Of a stretch of 64,000 nt of DNA, positions 17,755-26,870 are shown piece after piece; within the stretch, counting starts at the first letter, position 1, and every line of letters begins with the position of its first letter. The translations under genes and the position numbers were made by a program. The DNA is taken from assembly GCA_965221635.1 (NCBI GenBank), contig OZ244902.1:1550001-1614000 (forward strand). The letters are read 5' to 3'. A model generated the notes under the pieces. That model did not search any database, was not told the DNA's origin, and saw nothing but the letters and a program-made list of their open reading frames with translations. The stretch is from JAAXHB01 sp965221635. GTDB taxonomy: Bacteria; Actinomycetota; Acidimicrobiia; Acidimicrobiales; Aldehydirespiratoraceae.

Positions 17755-20700
17755 TTGCACCTGAAACAGCTCACCCTCAAGGGTTTCAAGTCCTTCGCGG
17801 AGCCGGTCACCATCGGCTTGCGTCCCGGGGTGACGGTGGTTGTGGGGCCCAACGGCAGCGGCAAGTCCAACGTGGTGGACGCCGTGGCCTGGGCGTTGGG
17901 CGCCCAGGCGCCCAGTTCGGTGCGTTCGGGTCGGATGGACGACGTGATCTTCGCGGGCACGGCGTCCAAGGCGGCCCTGGGCCGCGCCGAGGTGTCGCTC
18001 ACGTTCGACAATTCCGACGACGCGCTGGGGCTGGGTTTCAGCGAGGTGAGCGTGAGACGCACGTTGTTCCGCAGCGGCGACTCTGTGTACGAGCTCAACG
18101 GCGCGCCGTGTCGCCTGGTGGACATCACCGACATGCTCTCCGACAGCGGTTTGGGCAGAGGCCGCCACGTGATCATCTCCCAGAACCACATCGACGCGGT
18201 GCTCGTGGCCCGTCCCACCGAGAGGCGAGGCGTGATCGAGGAGGCCGCCGGTGTGTTGCAGTACCGGCGCCGCCGCGAGAGCGCAGAACGCCGCCTGGCG
18301 GGCACCGACTCCGACATGGTTCGCCTCGGCGACCAGAGACGCTCGCTGCAACGCCAGTTGCGACCATTGCGCGCCCAGGCCGAGGCCGCCAGGCGTCACT
18401 CGGACCTGCTCGGCGAGCTGGAGGCGCTGCGTGTGTACCTGGCGGGGGTGCAGATCGCCGAGCTGCGAGCCCTGGTGCGCACCTGCGAAAACGAGGCGGC
18501 CTCCGCGGCGCAGGCTGTGATCGACCTCGGCGAAGAGCTTCGCGGGGTGGAGGAGTCGCTCGGGGCCGCGGAGGCTGAACTGTCCTCACACGGCGAACAT
18601 GACCGCGTTGAGGATCTGGCTCGCTGGGAGGCGCTGCGCGAACGGGCCCGTGGTGTGCGCGCGGTGATCACCGAGAAGCAGCGCGCCGTGGGCCACGAGC
18701 TGGGTTCGCAAGCCGATCTGAGCCTCATTGCCTCGTTGGAGTCCGAGCAGCATCACCTTCAAGGCGAGCTGGAGCAACTTGAGGGTGAGTCCGCCGACAT
18801 TGCAACCCAGCGCCGGGAGCTTCAAGGCGACCAGGAGCAACTGAGCGCCGACACGGAGCTCTTCGCCGAGACCACCGCCGCGGCGCCCGGTGAGAGCATC
18901 GAAGGCGCCGACGCCGGCGGCGGGGCGGTCGCCGCTGTTGCCCAGGCGCGTGGGGAACTCGACGCGCTCGGCAAGGCGATCGCCGCGGATGAAGATGAGC
19001 GGCGCCGCCTGCAAGACCTGGTGGCCGAGGCACGCGCGCGGCTGACCCAATCCCAAGAACACACGGCCGCCTGCGACCACGAGGTGCAACAACACAACAC
19101 CGCCCTCGCCACGGCGCGCCGTGCGGCACAAACCGCCGACGAGGCCGGGCACACCTCCGAGACCGCCTTGGCGGAGGCTTCGGCGGCGCTGAGTGAGGCC
19201 GAAACCCGCCACACGCACTGGATCACCCGCCTTGAGGCGCTCGAAGGCGCCCTTGCCGACAGTGCTCCTGCGCGCTCGGTGCCGGCGGACACCGACGGTG
19301 TTGTGGGCTGGTTGGCGGATCTTGTGGACGTGCGATCCGGCGCCGAGGCGGCGTTTGTGGCCGCGGTGGACGACCTTGTTTCCGCGGTGGTGGTGCAAGA
19401 CCTCGATCACGCAAGGGCCGTGCTCAATTTGCTGGCCGCGGGGGACTCCGCAGGGGCGGTGCTGGCCCCACAAGCGCTGGGCGACGGCGCATCGGGCCCG
19501 GTGGCAGTTCCGGATTCGCTCACCCCTCTGAGGTCGCTGGTGAGCGCCGCCGACGCCGCGGGCTCCGGGCGTTCGGTGGCGATGGTCAACAAGTTGTTGG
19601 ACGTGCTGCTTGGCGACGTTGTGATCGTGGATGGAGACTGGCGCGAGGCGGTGGAAGTGGCGTGTGGTCATCCTGAACTGGTGGTGGTGAACAACGCCGG
19701 TGACCATCTCAGCAGGCGCGGGTGGCGTTTGGGGATTCACAACGCGGCGGGGCTCACGGCCATGCGCAACGAGGCAGCCGGCAGCGTCACCGAGGCGCAA
19801 CAGCACCTGGAGTCGGCCCGGGCCGCGCACGAGGCGGCCGTCGCCGAACACACCGAGGCGGGCGGCGACGCCGAGCAATGCGCATCACAGGTCGCGCAGG
19901 CCACAGAGGCTTTGTCTGTGGCCGAGGCGGCCCTGAACCGGGCCGAGGCCGACCAGGCCGGCGCCGAAACAGCCGTCACCAACCTTCAGGACCGCCTCGA
20001 GTTCATCGATTCACGACTCCAGCGCGACAAGTCCCAGCTTTCCGACATCGAGAACCGAATGCCGCAGATGCTGGCCGCTGAGGCTGCCGAGACCGAGCAA
20101 CGAACCCGCCATCGCGAATTGCGACAACAACAAGCCGAGGCCCGCGCCGAACTCGACCGCCGAACGCTTGGCGTTGAAGCGCGTCGAGCACGCCTCGACG
20201 GCATCGAAGCGGTACACGCCCAGCGCCGAAGGATGCTCTCGAACCGCCTGGACGAGGTGTCAGGAGCCCTCGAAGGCCACCGAAGCCAACTCGAGGCGGC
20301 GTCGCAGCGCCGGGAGTCGCTTCGCAAACAGGAACAACTCCTCGAAACGCTGCAGGCCGAGGTGGACCGAGCCGTGTCTGTAACCACCGAACACCTCGAA
20401 GCGATCCGCCGGCGACGCCACATGTGGTCCGAGCGGGTTCGTGAACTGTCGGCCGGCGTGGAAAGCCTGCGCGGTGATCGCAGGCGCATCGAGGCGAGCC
20501 TGGAGGAGTCCCGCCAGGCGGCGTCCGGGGCCGATGTTCGCCAGGCGGAGGCGCGCACCCAGCTGCACGCCGCGGTGGAACGTCTTCGAGAAGACCACGG
20601 CATCACCCCCGCGGCCGCGCTCGAGGCGCAGTGCCCGCCGGGCGATCCCCACATCGAACCCGCTCAGCGAGCGGCGCGGATCGCGTCCGAGTTGCAGATC

Positions 20701-21303
20701 ATGGGGCCGGTCAATCCGCTGGCCGTTTCCGAGTTCGAGGAGCTCAACGAACGTCACGAACTGCTCGTGGAACAACTCGACGACATCAAAGCCGCCCGGC
20801 GTGACCTCCAACGGGTGATCCGGTCGATCAACCGGCAACTCGAAACCAGCTTCGCCGACGCGTTCGCGGATGTGGCCGCCAATTTCGAGGTGCTGTTCGA
20901 GGCGCTGTTCCCCGGAGGTCGTGGTCGTCTTTCCCTCACCGATCCCGAAGACCTGCTCAACACCGGCATCGAGGTGGAGGCCCGCCCGTCGGGCAAACGG
21001 GTGAAACGGCTCTCGTTGCTGTCCGGTGGTGAGCGCACCCTGGCCGCGCTGGCTTTCCTGTTTGCGGTGTTTCGCAGCAGGCCCTCGCCGTTCTACCTGC
21101 TCGACGAAGTGGAAGCCGCCCTCGACGATGTGAACTTGCAACGCTTCCTTGTGCTTGTGGATCAGTTCCGCGAGGGATCCCAGCTGGTGATCGTCACCCA
21201 TCAGAAACGCACAATGGAATCTGCCGATTATCTTTATGGTGTGTCCATGAGGCCGGGAGGATCTTCGGTGGTCGTCTCTGAGCGAATTGACGACGCTGCC
21301 TGA
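17755..21303 (+). CDS. smc: Chromosome segregation protein SMC
   Basis: An 1182-residue SMC ATPase that organises and segregates the chromosome together with ScpA/ScpB. Walker A GPNGSGKSN near 32-40, long coiled coil, hinge at about 515-670 (GVVGWLADLVDVRSG onward), second coiled coil, ABC signature LSGGERTLAAL near 1088 and Walker B FYLLDEVEAALD near 1114. Length is normal. The TTG at 17755 starts the conserved HLKQLTLKGFKSFA and has GGAG upstream. Located after rnc-fpg and before ftsY, the conserved actinobacterial order. Confidence 0.97.
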   Translation: MHLKQLTLKGFKSFAEPVTIGLRPGVTVVVGPNGSGKSNVVDAVAWALGAQAPSSVRSGRMDDVIFAGTASKAALGRAEVSLTFDNSDDALGLGFSEVSVRRTLFRSGDSVYELNGAPCRLVDITDMLSDSGLGRGRHVIISQNHIDAVLVARPTERRGVIEEAAGVLQYRRRRESAERRLAGTDSDMVRLGDQRRSLQRQLRPLRAQAEAARRHSDLLGELEALRVYLAGVQIAELRALVRTCENEAASAAQAVIDLGEELRGVEESLGAAEAELSSHGEHDRVEDLARWEALRERARGVRAVITEKQRAVGHELGSQADLSLIASLESEQHHLQGELEQLEGESADIATQRRELQGDQEQLSADTELFAETTAAAPGESIEGADAGGGAVAAVAQARGELDALGKAIAADEDERRRLQDLVAEARARLTQSQEHTAACDHEVQQHNTALATARRAAQTADEAGHTSETALAEASAALSEAETRHTHWITRLEALEGALADSAPARSVPADTDGVVGWLADLVDVRSGAEAAFVAAVDDLVSAVVVQDLDHARAVLNLLAAGDSAGAVLAPQALGDGASGPVAVPDSLTPLRSLVSAADAAGSGRSVAMVNKLLDVLLGDVVIVDGDWREAVEVACGHPELVVVNNAGDHLSRRGWRLGIHNAAGLTAMRNEAAGSVTEAQQHLESARAAHEAAVAEHTEAGGDAEQCASQVAQATEALSVAEAALNRAEADQAGAETAVTNLQDRLEFIDSRLQRDKSQLSDIENRMPQMLAAEAAETEQRTRHRELRQQQAEARAELDRRTLGVEARRARLDGIEAVHAQRRRMLSNRLDEVSGALEGHRSQLEAASQRRESLRKQEQLLETLQAEVDRAVSVTTEHLEAIRRRRHMWSERVRELSAGVESLRGDRRRIEASLEESRQAASGADVRQAEARTQLHAAVERLREDHGITPAAALEAQCPPGDPHIEPAQRAARIASELQIMGPVNPLAVSEFEELNERHELLVEQLDDIKAARRDLQRVIRSINRQLETSFADAFADVAANFEVLFEALFPGGRGRLSLTDPEDLLNTGIEVEARPSGKRVKRLSLLSGGERTLAALAFLFAVFRSRPSPFYLLDEVEAALDDVNLQRFLVLVDQFREGSQLVIVTHQKRTMESADYLYGVSMRPGGSSVVVSERIDDAA

Positions 21304-22814
21304 TGTCCGGCCACGATCACACCACCGGCCATGGGGAGATCCGCCCCGACCGACCCGCCGATTCGGGCTTCGAACAGCCCCCTGCAGGCGCGGGTGCAAG
21401 TGCGGGCGGCAGTTTCGAGCGGGATCACCTGGGGGCAGGCCACGGCGAGGCGTCCTGGTTGGCCGGGCGGGCGCCGATCCCGGTTGTGCGCCCCGTTGGT
21501 GGTGAGCCGACGGTGGCAGCGAAGCCTCCCCGGCGTGGCCGGCGCTTGTTCCGAACCAGATTCAGAACCAGCGGCGCCGCGCAGCTGGCCGCGGCGGCGT
21601 TCATCGCCCTGGCCGGGATGTTCGTGGGAATCGCCGTCATGTCCGGCGCCAATCCGTCCGGTTCGCAAGATCCGGCGGTGGGTTTGCGGCCAGCGGACTC
21701 GGCTGAGCTGGCACAGTCCCCAGGCTCGGGCGGTGACGCCGGCTCGGCCGGGCCGATCGACGCGGCAGCCGACACCGGCGCGGGCAACACCGACGGCGAA
21801 CCCTCCAGCCGTCTCGTTGAGGACCACGACGACGAGGCCGAACTCGCGGAGGCGTTGGCGCAGCCGCTTGACGCCGAGGCGATCGAGCCGGTGGTGGCAG
21901 TTGCCCGCCGGGTGCTGCCGTCGGTGGTGGCCATCACCACCGAGTTCGGCAACGGCTCTGGAATCGTGTGGGACGCGGACAAGGGATACATCGTCACCAA
22001 CCATCACGTGTTGCACGTGCAGGCCCCGAGCTCCGGTGTGGACTTGGCGGACATGGAGCTTGTGGACACCGCCGAGGTGACCCTCGCCGACGGCAGCCGC
22101 CTCGAGGCCAGGGTGATCGGCGGATCCGGGATTCACGACGTGGCAGTGCTGCAGGTGTCCCGCGGCGACATTCAGCTTGTAGAGGCCGAGTTCGCCGCAA
22201 CCTCCACGGTTCAGGTGGGTCAGCTCGCCGTAGCGGTGGGAAGCCCCTTCGGACTTGAGGGAACCGTCACCGCGGGCATCGTCAGCAGCGTTCGCATCAT
22301 CGACGACGACCCGTCGCCCACCGGGTTCCTGCCGGTTCGCACCATCCAAACCGACGCACCGATCAATCCGGGCAACTCCGGGGGCGCGCTCGCGGATCGC
22401 TACGGCCGGGTTGTGGGCATGAACCGGCTGATCCGCACGTCGGGACTGTCGCAGGGAAACATCGGCATCGGCTTCGCCATCCCAAGCGACACCATCGAAC
22501 TCATAGCCGAGCGTGTGATAGCAGGCGAGTCGCTCGAGATCGGCTACATGGGCATCACCAGCAGCTCAACGGCAGGCCCCACGAGCGTTGGTGTGGAGAT
22601 CGCCGAGGTGATCGACGGTTCCCCGGCCCATATTGCGGGCCTGCAATCAGGTGACGTGATCCTCTCGATCCAGGGCGTGTCCGTGTCGGACATCACCGAG
22701 TTGTCCGCGGCGGTGAAGTTGTACCGGCCCGGCGACAGGATCGAACTGCTCGTGTCCAGAGGCAACGATTCCTTCGTGGCCACTCTGGTGCTCGCCGCTT
22801 TCCCCGACAACTAA
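21303..22814 (+). CDS. Membrane-anchored HtrA/DegP-type serine protease with PDZ domain
   Basis: A 503-residue protein. Residues 1-85 are cytoplasmic and polar, a single membrane segment follows (AAAAFIALAGMFVGIAVM), then a Ser/Ala/Asp-rich stalk and a trypsin-like S1C domain. The catalytic triad is visible as His in TNHHV (about 233), Asp in HDVAVL (about 278) and Ser in NPGNSGGAL (about 359). The C-terminal PDZ domain contains GYMGI and GSPAHIAGLQSGDVI. It would degrade or sense misfolded proteins outside the membrane. ATG overlaps the smc stop by one base, so the two are coupled. Confidence 0.92.
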   Translation: MSGHDHTTGHGEIRPDRPADSGFEQPPAGAGASAGGSFERDHLGAGHGEASWLAGRAPIPVVRPVGGEPTVAAKPPRRGRRLFRTRFRTSGAAQLAAAAFIALAGMFVGIAVMSGANPSGSQDPAVGLRPADSAELAQSPGSGGDAGSAGPIDAAADTGAGNTDGEPSSRLVEDHDDEAELAEALAQPLDAEAIEPVVAVARRVLPSVVAITTEFGNGSGIVWDADKGYIVTNHHVLHVQAPSSGVDLADMELVDTAEVTLADGSRLEARVIGGSGIHDVAVLQVSRGDIQLVEAEFAATSTVQVGQLAVAVGSPFGLEGTVTAGIVSSVRIIDDDPSPTGFLPVRTIQTDAPINPGNSGGALADRYGRVVGMNRLIRTSGLSQGNIGIGFAIPSDTIELIAERVIAGESLEIGYMGITSSSTAGPTSVGVEIAEVIDGSPAHIAGLQSGDVILSIQGVSVSDITELSAAVKLYRPGDRIELLVSRGNDSFVATLVLAAFPDN

Positions 22815-23004
22815 CCGTCGCCGCTAGTCCTCGCTGCGCAGCCGCTTCCAGGCGGCAGCCCACGGGCTGAGCCGGCGCCCGCGGCTCCACCGGCGAGAGT
22901 GTGGCGCCGCCCTGCGATGCCTGTCGAAGGTGTCCGCTGAAGGCCCCTACTGGACGCCTGGCGGCCCGCGGCGTGGCGGCGTCAGTCGATCCCGAGGCGC
23001 ACAA

Positions 23005-23010
23005 TAGGCT
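23005..23010 (+). promoter_or_regulatory. -10 element (TAGGCT) of ftsY, leaderless
   Basis: TAGGCT ends 6 nt before the GTG at 23017. The 202-nt gap before it shows no gene with a usable start codon. Confidence 0.45.
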
Positions 23011-23016
23011 CCTGGC

Positions 23017-24165
23017 GTGAACCGGGCGCCAATGCACTGGCTGGTGCCGTCCTACGGCGTGACAGTCGTCGAGCTGCTCGTGGTGGCGGCCGTGGCGCTG
23101 CTGGTGGTGGTCGCCGGGGTGGTGGTGCTGGTGCGGCGTCGCAGGGCACGCCTGGCCCCGGTGGCCGAATACGACGCCGTTGGCCGCCCGGTGCAACCCG
23201 ACGCCGCAGAGGACGATCCCTCCACCGGCGACCGGCTTGAACGTCTCGCCGCGCCTGTTGAAACCGAGGCCGCTCCGCGGTCGCTGAGAGAGCGGCTGCG
23301 CAAGCCGAGACGCGCCTGGGGAGGGTCGGTGGCGTCGGTGCTCGAAGGCGACAAGCTCACCGACGCCACCTGGGACGAACTGGCCGAGGCGCTGATCAAA
23401 GCCGATGTGGGAGTGCAAACGGCCTTCGACCTCACCGACGCAGCCCGTGCCACCCCAGGCCTGCAAACCCCCGCCGACGCGTTGGCTGCCCTGCGAGCCG
23501 AGATCAACGCCCGCCTCGACGCGCCCCGGGAACTCGCCAGGAGAAACGACGGGCCGGGCCCGTCGGTGTGGCTGGTGGTGGGAGTGAACGGCTCGGGCAA
23601 AACCACAACCATCGGCAAGTTGGCAAACCAGCAGACCCGAAACGGAGTGGGGGTGCTGCTGGCGGCGGGCGACACGTTCCGCGCCGCGGCAGGTGAACAG
23701 CTCACCGTGTGGGCCGAGCGGGCCGAGGTTCCCATAGTGACAGGCGCCGCGGGCGCAGATCCGGCTTCGGTGGTGTTCGACGCGGTGGAGTCCGCGGCTG
23801 CCGGGGGAGCGGACCTGGTGATCGCCGACACGGCCGGGCGCCTGCACACCGAGCGCAACCTGATGGACGAGTTGCGCAAGGTGCGCCGCGTGGCCGAAAA
23901 GGGCGCCGGGGTGGTGACCGAAACCTTGCTTGTGATCGACGCCACCTCGGGCCAGAACGGCCTCATCCAGGCGCGCCAGTTCACCGAAGCGGTGGACGTG
24001 ACCGGGGTGGTGCTCACCAAACTCGACGGCTCCGCCAAGGGCGGCATCGTTGTGGCCGTGGGCACCGAGCTTGGTGTGCCGGTGAAGCTCGCAGGTGTGG
24101 GTGAGACAATCGACGACCTGGTGGTGTTCGAACCCGAGGAGTTCACCGAAGCCCTGTTCGCCTGA
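23017..24165 (+). CDS. ftsY: Signal recognition particle receptor FtsY
   Basis: A 382-residue SRP receptor GTPase that docks ribosome-nascent chain complexes at the membrane. An N-terminal membrane segment (about 15-38) is followed by an RRRR stop, a short acidic linker and the NG domain: VVGVNGSGKTTT near 188-199, AAGDTFRAAA, DTAGRLH and TKLDGSAKGG. Membrane-anchored FtsY with a short acidic region is common in actinobacteria. The start is set by the -10 element 6 nt upstream. It is followed by ffh. Confidence 0.96.
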   Translation: MNRAPMHWLVPSYGVTVVELLVVAAVALLVVVAGVVVLVRRRRARLAPVAEYDAVGRPVQPDAAEDDPSTGDRLERLAAPVETEAAPRSLRERLRKPRRAWGGSVASVLEGDKLTDATWDELAEALIKADVGVQTAFDLTDAARATPGLQTPADALAALRAEINARLDAPRELARRNDGPGPSVWLVVGVNGSGKTTTIGKLANQQTRNGVGVLLAAGDTFRAAAGEQLTVWAERAEVPIVTGAAGADPASVVFDAVESAAAGGADLVIADTAGRLHTERNLMDELRKVRRVAEKGAGVVTETLLVIDATSGQNGLIQARQFTEAVDVTGVVLTKLDGSAKGGIVVAVGTELGVPVKLAGVGETIDDLVVFEPEEFTEALFA

Positions 24166-24195
24166 AGCCCTGCTCACCTGAAGCCCTGTTCGCCT
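24148..24195 (+). repeat. Three tandem 16-bp repeats spanning the ftsY stop codon
   Basis: Units GAAGCCCTGTTCGCCT, one with two changes, and the first again. The first copy encodes the last residues of FtsY (EALFA and part of the stop), so the array is a duplication of the gene end. Confidence 0.75.
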
Positions 24196-24246
24196 GAGAC
24201 TGGGCCCCGCCGCTGTGGCGCGGCGCCAAGGCGGGCCGAGCACCGA

Positions 24247-24309
24247 CGGGCCCTTGTGGGAAAGTGGCGGGCCCTTTTGGGAAAGCGGCGGGCCCTTGTG
24301 GGAATGGGA
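24247..24309 (+). repeat. Three tandem 21-bp repeats upstream of ffh
   Basis: Core CGGGCCCTTGTGGGAAAG, repeated at 24247, 24268 and 24289 with few changes. GGGCCC within each unit is palindromic. It lies 19 bp before the candidate ffh -10. Confidence 0.75.
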
Positions 24310-24327
24310 CGGCGCACGCAGCGTCGG

Positions 24328-24333
24328 TAGCCT
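24328..24333 (+). promoter_or_regulatory. -10 element (TAGCCT) of ffh, leaderless or nearly so
   Basis: TAGCCT ends 9 nt before the GTG at 24343. Confidence 0.4.
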
Positions 24334-24342
24334 CGGCGTTCT

Positions 24343-25851
24343 GTGTTCGACACGCTGACCGAGCGCTTCGAGGCCACTTTTGCCAGGCTGAAAGGCCGAG
24401 GCCGCCTGGGCGAAGCCGAGGTGGACGCCGCCCTGCGCGAAATACGGGTGGCGCTGCTGGAAGCCGACGTACACCTCGACGTGGTGCGCAGCCTCACCAC
24501 CAGGATCCGCGAGCGCGCCCTCAGCGAGGAGTTGTCCAAGGCTCTCAATCCCGGCCAGCAAGTGGTGAAGATCGTGCTGGCGGAGCTCACCACAAGCCTC
24601 GGCGGCGAACCGCTGACGATCCGCTACGCGTCGAAGCCGCCGACCGTGGTGCTCCTGGCCGGTTTGCAGGGCACCGGCAAAACCACCAACGCCGCCAAGC
24701 TGGCCGGCTGGTTCCGCCGCCAGGGGCGCAATCCGCTGCTGGTGGCGGCCGATTTGCAGCGTCCCGGCGCGGTGGAACAGCTCACGACGCTCGGCGCCAC
24801 CGCCGAGGTGCCAGTGTTCAGCGAACCCACCGATCCGGTGAGCGTGGCACAGGCGGCGATGACCGAGGCCACCCGCACCGGCCGCGACGTGGTGATCGTG
24901 GACACTGCCGGTCGCCTCGGCGTGGACGCCGAGATGATGAGCCAGGTTCGCAGCATCTCCGACGCTGTGAGCCCCCACTACACGTTCTTGGTGGTGGACG
25001 CCATGACCGGCCAGGACGCCGTGGTGGCGGCGCGTGCCTTCCACGAAACGCTGTCACTTGACGGGGTGATCCTCACCAAACTCGACGGCGACGCCCGTGG
25101 CGGCGCGGCGCTGTCGGTGAAGGAAGTGGTGGGCGAACCGATCGCCTTCGCGTCCACAGGCGAGAAACTCCAGGACTTCGAACCGTTCCACCCTCACCGG
25201 CTGGCGGGCCGGATACTGGGCATGGGCGACGTGGAAACGCTCATCGACAAGGCCGAAGCCACCTTCGAGGCCGAAGAAGCCGAGCAGGCCGCCGGGCGGC
25301 TCATGGAGGGAAGCTTCACCTTCGACGACTTCCTTCAGATGATGAACCAGGTGCTCAAGATGGGCAACCTGCGCAGCATCATCGGCATGATGCCCGGCCT
25401 CGGACGGCAGGTGCGTGACGCCGACATAGACGAGAGCCGCATCACCCGCATCACCGGCATGATCCACTCGATGACCCCAGACGAGCGGGCCGATCCCGAC
25501 ATCATCGACGCTTCGCGGCGGCGCCGAATAGCCGCAGGGTCGGGATCCCGTCCCGATGACGTGAAGGCCCTGGTGACCCAGTTCAAACAGGCCCGATCGA
25601 TGATGCGCAACATGGGCGGCGGTCTCGGCGGCAAGCGTCGCAAGGCGCGCTCGGGTGGACCCAAGTCCGGGATCAGCCCTCGAGGCGGGCGGGGCGCGAG
25701 CCGGGGCTCCTCGACCGGCGCCAAGGGCCGCCGAGGCGCAGGCGGGCGCACCACGCCCCGCAAACCACCCGGGGCGCCCAACGTGCCGCTGGATCTGGAT
25801 TCTCTTGTGCTGCCAGGGTTGGAAAAACGCGGCCCAACCGGGTTGAATTAA
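24343..25851 (+). CDS. ffh: Signal recognition particle protein Ffh
   Basis: A 502-residue SRP54 GTPase that binds signal sequences and the SRP RNA. GLQGTGKTTNAAKLA near 107, AADLQRPGAVEQL, DTAGRLG, TKLDGDARGG and FEPFHPHRLAGRILGMGD, then the methionine-rich M domain (MMNQVLKMGNLRSIIGMMPG, SRRRRIAAGSG). A Gly/Arg/Lys-rich tail of about 70 residues follows, longer than usual. GTG at 24343 gives the family N-terminus MFDTLTERF. Confidence 0.97.
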   Translation: MFDTLTERFEATFARLKGRGRLGEAEVDAALREIRVALLEADVHLDVVRSLTTRIRERALSEELSKALNPGQQVVKIVLAELTTSLGGEPLTIRYASKPPTVVLLAGLQGTGKTTNAAKLAGWFRRQGRNPLLVAADLQRPGAVEQLTTLGATAEVPVFSEPTDPVSVAQAAMTEATRTGRDVVIVDTAGRLGVDAEMMSQVRSISDAVSPHYTFLVVDAMTGQDAVVAARAFHETLSLDGVILTKLDGDARGGAALSVKEVVGEPIAFASTGEKLQDFEPFHPHRLAGRILGMGDVETLIDKAEATFEAEEAEQAAGRLMEGSFTFDDFLQMMNQVLKMGNLRSIIGMMPGLGRQVRDADIDESRITRITGMIHSMTPDERADPDIIDASRRRRIAAGSGSRPDDVKALVTQFKQARSMMRNMGGGLGGKRRKARSGGPKSGISPRGGRGASRGSSTGAKGRRGAGGRTTPRKPPGAPNVPLDLDSLVLPGLEKRGPTGLN

Positions 25852-25852
25852 C

Positions 25853-25913
25853 CCTCACCGGTAGTTTCGCCTTGAGGTGCCTCCAAGGTGGCCCACAATC
25901 CGTGCCGGTGAGG
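25853..25913 (+). promoter_or_regulatory. Long inverted repeat between ffh and rpsP
   Basis: CCTCACCGG at 25853-25861 and its exact complement CCGGTGAGG at 25905-25913 are separated by 43 nt, inside which CCTTGAGG and CCTCCAAGG can also pair. This predicts a stem with an inner stem, either the ffh terminator or a structured leader of the rpsP operon. It begins just 2 nt after the ffh stop. Confidence 0.4.
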
Positions 25914-26000
25914 AAATACGGGCAGGTACACCCACACTTCCCAAGGGCGCGGCCAACAGGGCCCCCCTGGTGTCGTGACTGAAGGAAGAGAGACCAAACA

Positions 26001-26498
26001 GTGGCCGTAAGACTCCGCCTCATGCGGATGGGCAAGAAGAAGCAGCCGACCTACAGGGTCGTGGCAGCCGATTCGCGCTCGCCCCGAAACGGGCGCTTCA
26101 TCGAGATCATCGGGTTCTACGAGCCCCGACAGGATCCGTCGGTGGTGCGCGTCAAGAACGATCGTGCGGTTCACTGGCTGCGCCACGGAGCCCAGCCCAG
26201 CGACAGGGTGCTGAAGCTGCTGAAGATCAGCGGCGCCTGGGACGAGTTCAAGAACCCCGACGCCACTCCGTCGGCGCCCGCCACCAGCGAGGAGCCCCCA
26301 GCAGCCGCCGCTGCCGGTGATGCAAGCGCCGACGATGCAGCCGCTGAGGCTTCCGGCGCAGCCGCTGAATCCGCCACAGCCGCGGACGCCGCTGCGGACG
26401 ATTCCGGCGCTGCCGGTGATGCTGCGGACGATTCCGGCGCTGCCGATGATGCTGCCGCCGGCGACGACGACGCTGACGCCGAGAGCGAGACGAAATGA
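26001..26498 (+). CDS. rpsP: 30S ribosomal protein S16 with long acidic Ala-rich tail
   Basis: Residues 1-85 are a standard S16 (VRLRLMRMGKKKQPTYRVV, ADSRSPRNGRFIE, WLRHGAQPSDRV). After that comes about 80 residues of Ala, Asp and Glu, where most S16 proteins stop or have a short tail; it contains two 10-residue copies (AADDSGAAGD, AADDSGAADD) from a 30-bp DNA repeat. GTG at 26001 with GGAAGAGAG upstream. Its stop overlaps khpA (ATGA). Confidence 0.95.
   Translation: MAVRLRLMRMGKKKQPTYRVVAADSRSPRNGRFIEIIGFYEPRQDPSVVRVKNDRAVHWLRHGAQPSDRVLKLLKISGAWDEFKNPDATPSAPATSEEPPAAAAAGDASADDAAAEASGAAAESATAADAAADDSGAAGDAADDSGAADDAAAGDDDADAESETK
26394..26453 (+). repeat. Two tandem 30-bp repeats in the rpsP tail
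   Basis: Units 26394-26423 and 26424-26453 differ at a single base and encode AADDSGAAGD and AADDSGAADD. In-frame expansion of an acidic tail. Confidence 0.85.
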
Positions 26499-26749
26499 GC
26501 GAACAGGCCCCCGCCGCAGAGGCGATGTGTCGTTACCTGGTGTCCCACATTGTTGATGACGCCGACGCGGTGCGCATCTCGGTGCAAGACCTGGGCGACG
26601 ACAGGTTTCGCCTGGAGGTGCAGGTCGCCGAGGGCGAGATGGGACGGGTGATCGGCAGACGGGGACGGGTGGCCCAGTCGATCCGCACCGTCGTGCGGGC
26701 CGCGGGGTCACGCGACGGCGCCGACATCGAGGTTGAGTTCGTCGACTGA
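26495..26749 (+). CDS. khpA: KH-domain RNA-binding protein KhpA
   Basis: An 84-residue single KH domain with the GxxG loop in MGRVIGRRGRVAQSIRTVV; YLVSHIVDDADAV begins the domain. It binds RNA, with KhpB as usual partner, and sits between rpsP and rimM as in most actinobacteria. ATG at 26495 overlaps the rpsP stop. Confidence 0.93.
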   Translation: MSEQAPAAEAMCRYLVSHIVDDADAVRISVQDLGDDRFRLEVQVAEGEMGRVIGRRGRVAQSIRTVVRAAGSRDGADIEVEFVD

Positions 26750-26870
26750 TTCGGGTTGCCGATCCGACGGCCCCACCATCAGGTGCATCCACGGGCCCTC
26801 TGTTGCTGAAATGGGCGCTGTTGACGACGGCGATGACGGCTCTGGTCGTGCACGTCGACAGGGCGCCGCA

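Noticed and set aside
22815..22950. A minus-strand open stretch ending in WAAAWKRLRSED after the HtrA-type gene
   Set aside because: No ATG, GTG or TTG occurs between the upstream in-frame stop and this end, so it cannot start.
22693..25044. A 783-codon minus-strand open frame opposite ftsY and ffh
   Set aside because: It mirrors the codon structure of two certain genes on the plus strand; its translation is His/Gly/Arg-rich without domains. The same holds for long antisense frames at 5075-6346, 15709-17481, 18586-19878 and 61483-63594.
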